Of a stretch of 64,000 bases of DNA, positions 55,232-64,000 are shown piece by piece. This DNA comes from Hemerocallis citrina (lineage: Eukaryota; Streptophyta; Magnoliopsida; Asparagales; Asphodelaceae). The stretch covers positions 262,498,255 to 262,562,254 of the forward strand of contig CM030362.1 of the NCBI GenBank assembly GCA_017893485.1, in the 5' to 3' direction. The notes beneath the pieces were generated by a model that was not told where the DNA came from, did not search any database, and saw only the letters and a program-made list of their open reading frames with translations. The stretch's first letter is position 1, and every line of letters begins with the position of its first letter. The translations under genes and the position numbers were made by a program.

Positions 55232-55820
55232 ACCGCTGAATCTGGTGTGGGGGCAAAAAGATAGTATTTGTGGATTCTTGGAAAACTTTGAATAGCAAAC
55301 CTGTTACCTGTTCCGCCAGAGTTTGACCGTTGACTCCCGCCGTTCACCTGCAAAAAGTGCGAGACACCGGGGTTGATCCCGGCGACGCACCCTCCGACGC
55401 TCAAGTCAGTAATCAGGGAAGATTATGAAAGAGCGTAAATTGGCAAAAGATTGATTACCTCTTAATGGAGATGGATGGGGGGTATTTATAGCCACCGTTG
55501 GGGTCAGATTAGGAATGTAATCCCTGTGGTTAGATAAGGAATGTAATCTCCAATTCGCAGTGAAAGGATAGATATGAATCAAGGCCGTTGATTAGGATTA
55601 ATCAGAAACCCTAATTCTATCCTGCTGGACTGGGTTTGCTGCGGGTTGAAACCCGCACCCAGTTGAGATGGATCCGTTCGCGGGTTAGTGGGTCTTCGAG
55701 GAGGAGAACCAGTACCTGCATCAGACCCACTGGTAGGTGAAATTACTATTTTACCCCTAAGATTTAAGATTCGTTCCTGATTTGGACGGTTCTGATTTAA
55801 CCCCATTTTTAGCCATATCA
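55228..55820 (-). repeat. 3' LTR of the second Tat element
   Basis: 593 bp. On the minus strand it starts TGATATGGCTAAAAATGGGG (55820) directly after the polypurine stretch GGGAGTGGGGGGCTCG (55821-55836) and ends ..TAGCGGTAACA (55228). It holds TATAAATAC at 55482-55490 and the GACGCTCAAGTCAGT-type block (plus 55397-55411) shared with the LTR at 1850-2626. Confidence 0.8.
55482..55490 (-). promoter_or_regulatory. TATA box in the Tat 3' LTR
   Basis: TATAAATAC on the minus strand, at the same relative place as in the LTR at 1850-2626. In a 3' LTR it would start read-out into the left flank. Confidence 0.5.
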
Positions 55821-55836
55821 CGAGCCCCCCACTCCC

Positions 55837-56249
55837 GAAGACTGAGCTTGATCAGCCTTTGAGGAGTAGTTTTACTGTTTTAATGGCTAGCAGAGTTGTA
55901 TCGGAGTCCAAATGCAAGGTTTCGAATCTTCGCAGGGGGCAGTATGGTGATTTTTAAAGTTGGTTGCGCTCTAAGTTGTTCTTGAGCTCTTCTGGACATT
56001 CGGTGATTTTTACCTATTTTTTCGGAATATTTACTTAATTTTGTGAAGTGTCGATTCGTCGTTCGGGGATCTTAATAAATGGTCCTAGGCAATAATTATT
56101 TACTCAGGGGTTCAAAAATATTTCCCCGATTTTATAATTATTTTCCAGGATTTTTAATTAATTTTTCCAAATTTTTAACCATTTTTTCGTAATTTTTAAA
56201 TAAATAAAACGATTTTAATAAATAAAATACCAAATTATGGCGTGGCGCG
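55837..56249 (-). other. Tat element 3' UTR spacer
   Basis: AT-rich stretch with TTTTTAATTA/ATTTTT runs between polypurine tract and the first tandem array. No frame or motif recognised. Confidence 0.4.
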
Positions 56250-57965
56250 ATCTGGACCGTTGATCCTGAGTGAGCGCGAATTTCTGAAAGATCGGATGGA
56301 CAGAGTCGCTCGGCAGTAATTTCCTCGCTTTTGTGGGTCGGATGGGCACTTGCTCGGAATCCGAGCGAAATGGCTCGGTTCTTCCCTCGCACGAGTGGCT
56401 CGGATTGCTAGTCGCTCGGCTCGGAATGCCAAGCGACGTGGAGCGATCTGAGCCGTTGGATCTTGGCACGAATCTTGAGGCAGGCACGATTCCCAAGAAA
56501 ACACTATCTTGTTGTTTAGTGGACGTAGCGCAATCTGGACCGTCCATCATCTCAGGCGCGAATTTCGTAATGATCCAACGGTCGAAGACGCTCGGTAGAG
56601 TTTTTCTTCACTTTCGAGGGTCGGATTGGCACTTGCTCGGAATCCGAGCGAAGTGGCTCGGTTCTTCCCTCGCGCGAGTGGCTCGGATCGCCAGTCGCTC
56701 GGCTCGGAATGCCGAGCGACGTGGAGCGATCTGGACCGTTGGATTGCGACGTAGATCTCGATGCTGGCTCAGTTCCCAAGAAAATGCTATCTTGTTGTTT
56801 AGTGGACATGACGCAATATGGGCCGTCCATCATCTCAGGCGCGAATTTCGTAATGATCCAACGGTCGGAGACGCTCGGCAGAGTTTTTCTTCACTTTCGA
56901 GGGTCGGATTGGCACTTGCTCAGAATCCGTGCGAAGTGGCTCGGTTCTTCCCTCGCACGAGTGGCTCGGATCGCTAGTCGCTCGGCTCGCAATGCCGAGC
57001 GACGTGGAGCGATCTAGACCATTGGATTGCGGCACAGATCTCGATGCTGGCTCAGTTCCCAAGAAAAATGCTATCTTGTCGTTTAGTAGATGTGGCGTAA
57101 TCTGAGCCGTCTGATCGAAATCTTACGCGAACTTTGAGAGGAAAGTCGTTTTTCTCCATTTCGTAGGTCGGATTGGCACTTGCTCGGAATCCGAGCGAAG
57201 TGGCTCGGATCGCCTGTCGCTCAGGTGTTGGATCCGATGGACGTGGGGCGATCTCAGCCGTTGGATGATGGCACAGATCTCGATGCTGGCTCAGTTCCCA
57301 AGAAAACACTATCTTGTCGCGTAGTGGTGCTGGCATGATCTAGGCTGTCTGATCGAAATCTTACGCAATTTTTGAGGGAAAAGTTGTTTTTCTCCATTTC
57401 GTAGCTCGGATTGGCACTTGCTCGGAATCCGAGCAAAGTGGCTCGGATCGCTTGTCGCTCGGGTGTTGGATCCGAGGGACGTGGGGCGATCTTAGCCGTT
57501 GGATGATGGCACAGATCTCGATACTGTCTCAGTTCCCAAGAAAATACTATCTTGTCGTGTAGTGGTGCTGGCATGATCTGGGCCGTCGGATCGAAATCTT
57601 ATGCGAATTTTGAGGGAAAAGTCGTTTTTCTCCAATTCGTAGCTCGGATTGGCACTTGCTCGGAATCCGAGCGAAGTGGCTCGGATCGCCTGTCGCTCGG
57701 GTTTTGGATCCGAGGGAAGTGGGGCGATCCTAGCCGTTGGATGGTGGCGCAGATCTTGATGCTGGCTCAGTTCCCAAGAAAACACTATCTTGTCGTGTAG
57801 TGGCACTGGCAAGATCTGAGCCGTCCGATCGAAATCTTACGCGAATTTTGAGGGGAAAATCGTTTTTCTCCGTTTCGTACCTCGGATTGGCACTTGCTCG
57901 GAATCCGAGCTATCCTCTTCATTGTAGAGGTCGAATCGCCTGTCGCTCGAATTTTGGCTCCGAGG
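56250..57965. repeat. Tandem array A: three ~284-bp and four ~238-bp units
   Basis: The landmark ATCTGGACCGT/ATCTGAGCCGT recurs near 56250, 56530, 56817, 57101, 57339, 57577 and 57815. The first three spacings are 280-287 and the last three 238. Every unit carries CGGATTGGCACTTGCTCGGA, GTGGCTCGG and CAAGAAAA..CTATCTTGT. The longer units have an additional ~45-bp GAGCGACGTGG/TCGCTCGGCTCGGAATG portion. The 106-214-residue open frames read across this array follow from its periodicity and are not genes. Confidence 0.85.
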
Positions 57966-58313
57966 CGCCAAGCGATTTTACTTGGATCAAAATGTCGCTT
58001 CCTTTGTCAACAGTCGTGGCTCTTTGTTACTTAGCTGTTTGGGCTTTTGTAACGCTTCAAGGGAGGCCCAAGAGTTGCGCCCTTACGTTACAAAGCCCAA
58101 GAGGCGTCATTTTTACTATAAGTTTTCACCCCCCTCAACACTTCACCTCATTTCTCACTTTCACTTTCTCACTCTTGGTTTTTACTCATTAGCGAAGTTT
58201 TTAGCTTTTGGGCGGCGCTGCTAGCTGTCGCGGCGAGGCGTCTTAAACTCCGGCAAACTTTTTTCTGCCGCACTAGTCATTTCAAGGTCAGTCCCTCTCC
58301 TCATCTTTGTAAA
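57966..58313 (+). promoter_or_regulatory. Probable promoter/leader of the antisense ORF
   Basis: Between the tandem array and the antisense ATG: CTATAAGTTTTCACCCCCC (~58118) could serve as a TATA-type box, followed by a C/T-rich leader (CTTTCTCACTCTTGG) and ATTTCAAG|GTCAGT (~58282), a donor-like site. There is no direct proof of a start site. Confidence 0.35.
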
Positions 58314-60538
58314 ATGGTTAAGTTTTCTTCCACGGATGAGACCCCCTCCTCGGACTTAGGCGTCAGCCGAGCGGTCAGGCCGAGCAAGTATAAAGGGAAG
58401 GAGGTCGTGGAGCCGACCGAAGAGACTATGGTCAGGCCGAGTACGGATGGGGAGGTTGCCGAGCCAGCAAGGGGAAGGGGGTGGAAACGATCATTGAGCA
58501 CCCGAAGACTGCAAGGGAGCTGGGTCGGCAGCTGAGCATTCTGTCGAGCATTGGCGGTGTGCGGAGGTACTCCGGAGAACTGTTGGAGAAGGCGACGCAA
58601 GGCACCGCCAAGTCGATCGAGGAAAACGAGCCGAGGGAAACTTCCGAGGTGGATCAGATCTCTTCGGTCCTGACCGAGGCGGATTTGCATCGTATCCGGA
58701 GTGGGTTCCAAATCCCCGCGGAGTACGGGCTCCTTCTCCCCGGCCCTGGCTTCCGAGCGTGCACGTCGTCCTCGGCTGATACGTGCGTTTTTCCCGCCGA
58801 CTCCCTGAATGCCGGACTTCGGCTGCCGCTGCACCCTTTCGTGATCGAGGTGCTGCAGTGGTACGGTTTGTGTCCGGCTCAGCTAATGCCGAACACCTGG
58901 CGGCACGTTATGGCATTCGTTCTCAATGTCAGGAGGTCGGCGCTCAGCCCAACATGTTCATCCTTCGGAGTCTATACCGTCCTTGCCAACCGAACAAAAA
59001 TGAGCAGAGGTACTACCTTTCGCCGAGGAAGGGAGTGAAGCTGATCGAGAACCCGAACTCGATCAAGCATTGGAAGGAAAAGTACTTCCTCGTCCGAGCT
59101 CCCGAGCCATGGGTGATCCCGACGGTGTGGTCGAGGGACGGTCTTCCGAAGCGGGCGAAGAAAGAGCCCGTGCTCAGCAATGAAGAGGCAGAAATCGTGG
59201 AGAAGCTGCTCAGGCTTCCGACCCTCAGTTGGAAAGACATCACCGAGGAGGCATTGTTCCGAGGGGGTCTCAGTCCGATCGACCCTAGTACGCTTCTCCA
59301 ATTCTTGTTTTGACTTTAAGGTTTGGAAAATTTTTCTAACTTTTTTCACTCGGTTTGTGCAGAATCTCCTGGCATGGATTACAAAGGTCTGATGGCGAAG
59401 GCCCGAGCGGCTAAGGAGCAGGAGTGAGGAAGAGGAAGAGGACCGTGTCCGGACCTCAAGGCGGCCGAGCGCCCAAGATCCCCTCGGTCTCCCCGACCCC
59501 CGAGCGATAGGTTGTTGAGGCTCCTTTGGTTGAGCCCGATCAAAGCCTTGTCGTGCCGAACGCCCCACCTGCCTCGGACGCGCCGACCCCAACGGTGCGA
59601 ACAGATGCTCCGGGATCTTCCGCGGAGCGTTCAACATTAGTGCGGCGCTGGCTCTCGATGTCCCGCCCCTCACAGCCGAGGCGGAGAAGATTCTGACCGA
59701 GGAGCACAAGCGCATCTTCGTCCCCGACTGGCGGGTGATGAAGGTCGACGGGTTCTTAGGGGACGGCAACATTTGCATGTAGGCGGTGAAGCACCTGCCG
59801 ACCCCTAAAGACCGAACAGCGCTTAAGGCGGGCGAAGTCGGTGATGTCGCGATGCAGATCGCTCGGAACACCATGTTGGTAAGTAGTAGAAGACTTTCTT
59901 CAAAATTTTTCTAAGTTTTTGTGCTCGTGCTTGACTGTTTCTTGTATGGCTTGTAGACCCTCTGCCACTTCAACTATCTGCTCGAGGAGTTCGCGAGCAA
60001 GGAAAAGGAGATGACCGTTCTGAATGACCGGGAACGGTCAGAGCGGTCTAAGGCGGTGAAGCAGCTGGAGGCTGAACAGTTGCGTTCCGCTTCGCTCGAG
60101 GCCGAAGTTACCGACCTGAAGGCTCAGCTCGCCGAGGAGCTGAGGAGTTCGGCCGCCGAGGCCTCCAAGGTCGAGACACTAGAAAAGAAGGCGGCTCGAC
60201 TCGAAGGGGAGCTGTCTAAGGCCCTGAAGGCGTCAGAGGAGGCCGTGAGCGAGCACGCGTCAAAGGTGGTGGCCGTAGAGAAGGCAGTTCGGGACGAGGC
60301 CGAGGCTCACATGTTGACCAACATGGAGGAAGCGTACGGCCGAGCGCTTAAGCACATCGTCGCTCGGAACCCCGGATTCGACGTCTCGTCCTACTACTTC
60401 TACGACCCCGTAGAGGGTGAGGAAGAGTTACCCTTGGCCGAGTTCGCTCCGAGGCCGGAGGGCGAAGACTCCGAAGGCGAGGGTGGTGCCGAGGGTGCGA
60501 TCGTAGCTGTGCCGAGCGACGATGAGGTCGACCCCTGA
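58314..60538 (+). pseudogene. Antisense ORF (aORF) of the Tat element, spliced, decayed
   Basis: The protein belongs to the plant 'putative gypsy-type transposon' class found antisense in Tat elements. The first exon (58314-59287) has VVEPTEET, then IPAEYGLLLPGPGFRAC, LPLHPFVIEVLQWYGL and NPNSIKHWKEKYFLV, in three successive frames because of frameshifts near 58470 and 58935. An intron 59288-59362 (GTACGC..TTTGTGCAG) and a better one 59879-59956 (GTAAGT..GGCTTGTAG) join in frame. Exon 2 has a further shift near 59425 and two TAGs. Exon 3 (59957-60538) is clean: TLCHFNYLLEEF, a ~120-residue coiled coil, then SSYYFYDPVEGEEELPLAEF and an acidic end (PSDDEVDP). The role of this protein in Tat elements is unknown. 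Confidence 0.78.
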
Positions 60539-60756
60539 CTCTGTCGCCTCTTCTCATTTCCTTGTTCTTCTCTTTTTTTTTCTTTTGTAATGCCTAACTG
60601 CGGACTGGCCACCGCTTTTTGTAGCTATTGGACTTTTAATGAAGTGATTTCTTTTTGGCTGAATATTACAAAATTTCGCAAAGTTATTCAACTCTTTTTG
60701 CTCGGATTGTGTCTTTGAGTATTGAGGACTTCTTTTGATATTCCTTAACTTTCCAG
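60539..60756 (+). other. Spacer or intron between the two antisense ORFs
   Basis: T-rich on the plus strand (TTCTCTTTTTTTTTCTTTTG), with TTTTGTAATG and TTTTAATGAAG. It ends in the acceptor TTTCCAG at 60750-60756. It fits either the 3' UTR of the first ORF or an intron. Confidence 0.4.
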
Positions 60757-61596
60757 GTCGAGTTGGACCCGATCACTGAGGTCTCCCATCTTCGTACTGA
60801 GCTGGAGAAAACGAAGGGGGCTCTTTCTCGCTGGCGTGATAAAGCGTTTTACGACTTCTTGGAATTGGAGGATATCAAAGCAACTGCGAGAGGGTATTTT
60901 CGCGAGTTGAGGGAACTGCGGAAGCAACCTCAACAAACTCGTCTCGAAGGCGAGATAGAGTTGCTCCGTAAGGATCTCTTTGATGTCGACCAAAAGAATA
61001 GTGAACTACTGGCGGAGGTTCGTCATCTAGAGGTAACGGTGCAAGAGCATTCGTCGGAGGAAGAGGAGTTAGCTTCGAGGGTAGGGAAGTTGGTGTCCGA
61101 GTGCGATGAGTTGTCGACAAGAATTGACAGACTGAGGAGGATCACGATCGACAGGGGTATCGAAGTGACTCATCTTCGTCGTATTGTGGCCGATAGCACT
61201 AACGTCGCAGGCTCGTCCAAACTTTCCCGTTTCAAAGAATCAGTGGAAGATGATATTCTGAGAGATAGGATCATCGAGCTAGAGGAGGAGATCGCAACGC
61301 TGAAACCTCAGCCCGTAAGGGCCAATGTTCGCAGTACGTCGTGTACTCGTGAAGAGAGCGAAAGAGGTATCTCATTCTACGAACTTGCAACTCGTTCGCC
61401 TGCCGTTAGGCAGAGCCCTGCTGACGCTCAGAGTGGTGTAGCTGTTTCGTCTAGTGGCGCCTCGGTTGGGGCCACAGCTAGAATTAGCGGCGAAGGGGGT
61501 TCTCGCTTCGCTGGTTTAGAGTCGAGCTCAGAGGTAAGGCGACGCCGCCCTCGTGTGTCTCTGAACCGAAGCGTTCCCCTTCCAAAGAAGCGTTAA
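60757..61596 (+). CDS. Second antisense coiled-coil ORF
   Basis: The frame begins at a good splice acceptor (TTCCTTAACTTTCCAG|GTC) and has no ATG; the only Met-like start would be a TTG at 60763. It runs 280 codons to TAA at 61594. Residues ~10-190 are a long heptad-type coiled coil (LRTELEKTKGALSRWRDKA; LRELRKQPQQTRLEGEIELL). The end is Ser/Arg-rich (RRRRPRVSLNRSVPLPKKR). It lacks stops, unlike its neighbour, and shares with aORF exon 3 only a coiled-coil nature. An upstream exon must supply the start; no certain donor is seen in 60539-60755. It could be an alternative end of the aORF transcript. AATAAA follows at 61664. Confidence 0.6.
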   Translation, partial: VELDPITEVSHLRTELEKTKGALSRWRDKAFYDFLELEDIKATARGYFRELRELRKQPQQTRLEGEIELLRKDLFDVDQKNSELLAEVRHLEVTVQEHSSEEEELASRVGKLVSECDELSTRIDRLRRITIDRGIEVTHLRRIVADSTNVAGSSKLSRFKESVEDDILRDRIIELEEEIATLKPQPVRANVRSTSCTREESERGISFYELATRSPAVRQSPADAQSGVAVSSSGASVGATARISGEGGSRFAGLESSSEVRRRRPRVSLNRSVPLPKKR

Positions 61597-61784
61597 ATAA
61601 GTTGTATTATGCTCTTCAAGTCATTGTAAAAATCCGTTGTAGTGTCAGCCTTGTCCGGGCTCTTAATAAAAAAGTTTGTTTTGCTTCTGATGTTCGAATG
61701 TTGCGTTGGCTGGTATTAGTTTAAGTATAACTCTTCTAACTTTTGACAACTACTCAAAATCAGAAGCAAACCTCCTTTCTTTTG

Positions 61785-63012
61785 GGCGAACCACTTCTGG
61801 CTTGCTTGATAGAGCTTGAGAAGTGGAGTCGAGCCAAGTGTTGGACTTCGAACTCGTCGTTAGAGTTTGTTCAACCGTTGTGGGAGCAATTCCGAATGGC
61901 GAACCACTTCTAGCCCGCTTAAGAGCGAGCTTGCGAAGAGAAGTCGAGCCAAGTGTTGGACTCCGAACTCGTCGTTAGAGTTTGTTCAACGGTTGTGGGA
62001 GTAATTCCGAATGGCAAACCACTCCTAGCTTACTTAAGAGCGAGCTTGCGGAGCAGAATCGAACCATGTGTTAGACTCCGAACTCGTCGTTAGAGTTTGT
62101 TCAACGGTTGTGGGAGCAATTTCGAATGGCGAACCACTCATAGCTTGCTTAAGAGCGAGCTTGCAGAGCAGAATCGAACCAAGTGTTAGACTCCGAACTC
62201 GTCGTTAGAGTTTGTTCAACGGTTGTGGGAGCAATTCCGAATGGCGAACTACTCCTAGCTTGCTTAAGAGTGAGCTTGCGGAGCAGAATCGAACCAAGTG
62301 TTTGACTCCGAAATCGTCGTTAGAGTTTGTTCAACGGTTGTGGGAGCAATTCCGAATGGCGACCCACTCCTAGCTCGCTTAAGAGCGAGCTTGCGGAGCA
62401 GAATCGAACCAAGTATTGGACTTCGAACTCGTCGTTAGAGTTTGTTCAACGGTTGTGGGAGCAATTCCGAATGGCGACCCACTCCCAGCTCGCTCAAGAG
62501 CGAGCTTGCAGAGCAGAATCGAACCAAGTGTTGGACTCCGAACTCGTCGTTAGAGTTTGTTCAACAGTTGTGGGAGCAATTCCGAATGGCGAACCGCTCT
62601 TAGCTTGCTTAAGAGCGAGCTTGCGGAGCAGAATCGAACCAAGTGTTGGACTCCGAACTCGTCGTTAGAGTTTGTTCAACGGTTGTGGGAGCAATTCTGA
62701 ATGGCGAACCACTCCTAGCATGCTTAAGAGCGAGCTTGCGGAGCAGAATCGATCCAAGTATTGGACTCCGAACTCGTCGTTAGAGTTTGTTCAATGGTTG
62801 TGGGAGAAATTCCGAATGGCGACCCACTCCTAGCTCGCTTAAGAGCGAGCTTGAAGAGCAGAATCAAACCAAGTGTTGGACTCCGAACTCGTCGTTAGAG
62901 TTTGTTCAACGGTTGTGGGAGCAATTTCGGATGGCGACCCACTCCTAGCTCGCTTAAGAGCGAGCTTGCGGAGCAGAATCGAACCAAGTGTTGGACTCCG
63001 AACTCGTCGTTT
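61785..63012. repeat. Tandem array B: ~10 units of 115 bp
   Basis: The landmark GTTCAACGGTTGTGGGAGCA recurs every 115 bases from 61869 to 62904 (ten times), with a degenerate half unit on the left and a clean cut after AACTCGTCGTT on the right. Units are ~90-97% alike and each holds a small palindrome CTCGCTTAAGAGCGAG. Because 115 is not a multiple of three, open frames through it read the unit in rotating frames. The 113-residue frame at 62327-62668 is such an artefact. Confidence 0.92.
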
Positions 63013-63187
63013 GGGTGAAGAGTAAAAGCAGAGAGATGCAAGCAATTTTACAAGTAAAATATGAGAAAACTTTCTTTGTTGATAACTAATGGTTGGCTGC
63101 TTCTAAGTTGTGAGCCGTTATTACATGAGAGAAATAAAGGAAAAAATACAAGTAAAAGGAGAGGAACGGTTCGACATCCCAGAATAC

Positions 63188-64000
63188 TTAGAGAGGCGTT
63201 AATGCTCTCTCTTGGTATTTCAAAAGATGGTCAACATTCCAAGTCCTGGGGATCTCTCTGCCTTCGAGTTCTTCTAGTCTATATGTCCCGGGCCGAACTA
63301 CTTTGGCGATCTTGTAGGGTCCCTCCCAATTTGGAGCTAGTTTACTCTTCTGACCAGGAAAAGAGATTGCTAACTTTCTGAGGACCAAGTCCCCTTCTTT
63401 GAGGTCGGTAGGACGGACTCTCTTATTGTATGCCAACTCGATCCTTCTTCGGTAGCTTTGTTGATGAATGGCAGATCTTTCACAGATCTCATCAATCAAG
63501 TCTAGATTTGCTCGGAGCTCTATGGCATTTTTTTCTTCTTCATAAGCCATTAGACGAGGAAAGGGTATACCAACTTCTAAGGGGATCATAGCTTCGGACC
63601 CATAGGTGAGATTGAATGGGGACTCTCCTATGGGGGTCCGTTTTGTGGTGCGGTAGTTCCACAGCACGTTAGGAAGCTGATCGACCCATAAGCCTTTAGA
63701 GCATTTATCCAACATCTTCTTAATACCGGAGAGGATCTGTCGGTTAGCATTCTCCACTTGGCCATTCGACTGTGGATGGGAGACGGAGGAGAAACGTTAT
63801 TGGATGGCGAGGTCTTCACATAGAGCTCGGAAGGCAGCCCCGGTAAACTGGGTTCCGTTGTCTGTTATGAGGACTCGAGGGACACCGAATCGGCAGATTA
63901 CGTTCTTCCAGAAGAACTGAAGTACTTTGTTCTCGGTGATTGTGGCCAAGGGCTCGACCTCTATCCACTTCGAGAAATAGTCGATTGCCACGATTAAGAA
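63188..64000 (-). pseudogene. pol: Tat Pol, integrase catalytic core to C-terminus (partial, one stop)
   Basis: Open at the right edge. It reads FLIVAIDYFSKWIEVEPLAT (first catalytic Asp in AIDYF), VLITDNGTQF (second Asp), then an in-frame TAA at 63797-63799 where ..DLAIQ would continue into RFSSVSHPQSNGQVENANRQ (catalytic Glu). The C-terminal part has WNYRTTKRTPIGESPFNLTY, LVLRKLAISFPGQKSKLAPN and WEGPYKIAKVVRPGTYRLEE, and ends at TAG 63188. Integrase inserts the cDNA. The single stop makes this copy non-functional as it stands unless read through. There is no chromodomain, as expected of Tat elements. Confidence 0.9.

Larger units (their letters stand above)
55228..64000 (-). mobile_element. 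Tat-lineage gypsy element, 3' half (runs off right edge)
   Basis: Read on the minus strand from the right: integrase end of pol, a 115-bp tandem array, two genes in the opposite (plus) orientation, a second tandem array, a polypurine tract and the 3' LTR. An antisense ORF between integrase and the 3' LTR, and tandem repeats in the 3' UTR, are known marks of Tat-lineage (Retand/Grande/RIRE2-like) elements. At least 8.8 kb is in view. The in-frame stop in integrase and breaks in the antisense ORF show decay. Confidence 0.88.

Noticed and set aside
55070..55404. Tyr/Ile repeat open frames on both strands
   Set aside because: They are translations of the (AT)n tract.
56138..58224. Many open frames of 75-214 codons on both strands
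   Set aside because: They are produced by tandem array A; the same residues recur at the unit period on both strands.
58972..59874. 300-codon minus-strand frame in the Tat 3' region
   Set aside because: It is antisense to the aORF, whose motifs, introns and coiled coil read on the plus strand; the minus frame shows no domain and owes its length to GC-rich composition.
62327..62668. 113-codon frame
   Set aside because: Read from the 115-bp tandem array; it repeats the unit in rotating frames.
61785..63012. CRISPR-like array
   Set aside because: Units are contiguous 115-bp tandem repeats without unique spacers, in a plant retrotransposon.

Overview
This window is nuclear DNA of a flowering plant. 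It is almost wholly transposable elements: plant-type Ty3/gypsy lineages (Tekay-type chromovirus, Tat lineage), Ty1/copia elements primed by initiator-tRNA, a plant L1-type LINE, hAT, Mutator-like and PIF/Harbinger-type MITEs, Helitrons, and long AT-rich spacers with (AT)n tracts. No bacterial operon, rRNA gene, tRNA gene or CRISPR array is visible. The species cannot be fixed from sequence alone. Only one short stretch looks like a host gene: a minus-strand first exon at 53293-53398 with a plastid-transit-like N-terminus.

Layout. 1-2626: the 5' end of a minus-strand Tat-type gypsy element (5' LTR, PBS, a 588-codon open gag frame running off the left edge). 2885-6354 and 14748-17726: two inverted solo LTRs of one long-LTR family. 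6431-7288: 3' end of a decayed hAT transposon. 8652-10145: a 1.5-kb palindromic Mutator-type MITE with a 9-bp target duplication. 10162-11794: a non-autonomous LINE derivative. 12350-14722: a cluster of Helitron and MITE copies set in (AT)n/(GA)n tracts.

18360-45114 is a four-level nest. A 5'-truncated LINE is interrupted by a copia element (19535-44748, target duplication ATGAC). The copia 3' LTR is interrupted by a long-LTR non-autonomous gypsy element (22099-44101, TTATG). That element's 5' LTR is interrupted by a young Tekay chromovirus (23249-35200, minus strand, AATAC), whose LTRs differ at only about six bases. Joining the outer pieces restores each older element. The Tekay element has an acidic/coiled-coil ORF upstream of gag, and its gag and pol are separated by an 83-nt AT-rich GT...AG segment whose removal restores the reading frame exactly. 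This is the most interesting candidate in the window: a chromovirus that may use splicing to set its Gag:Gag-Pol ratio.

45115-55227 holds a hAT MITE, a second non-autonomous LINE derivative with a 14-bp target duplication, a Tourist-type MITE, a deleted copia carrying a Helitron in its 3' LTR, the candidate host exon, and further MITE/Helitron-like repeats. 55228-64000 is the 3' half of a minus-strand Tat element: 3' LTR, a 238/284-bp tandem array, an antisense spliced ORF (decayed), a second antisense coiled-coil ORF, a 115-bp tandem array, and the integrase end of pol running off the right edge.

All calls come from reading the sequence. Family names rest on motifs and structure; no database search was run.
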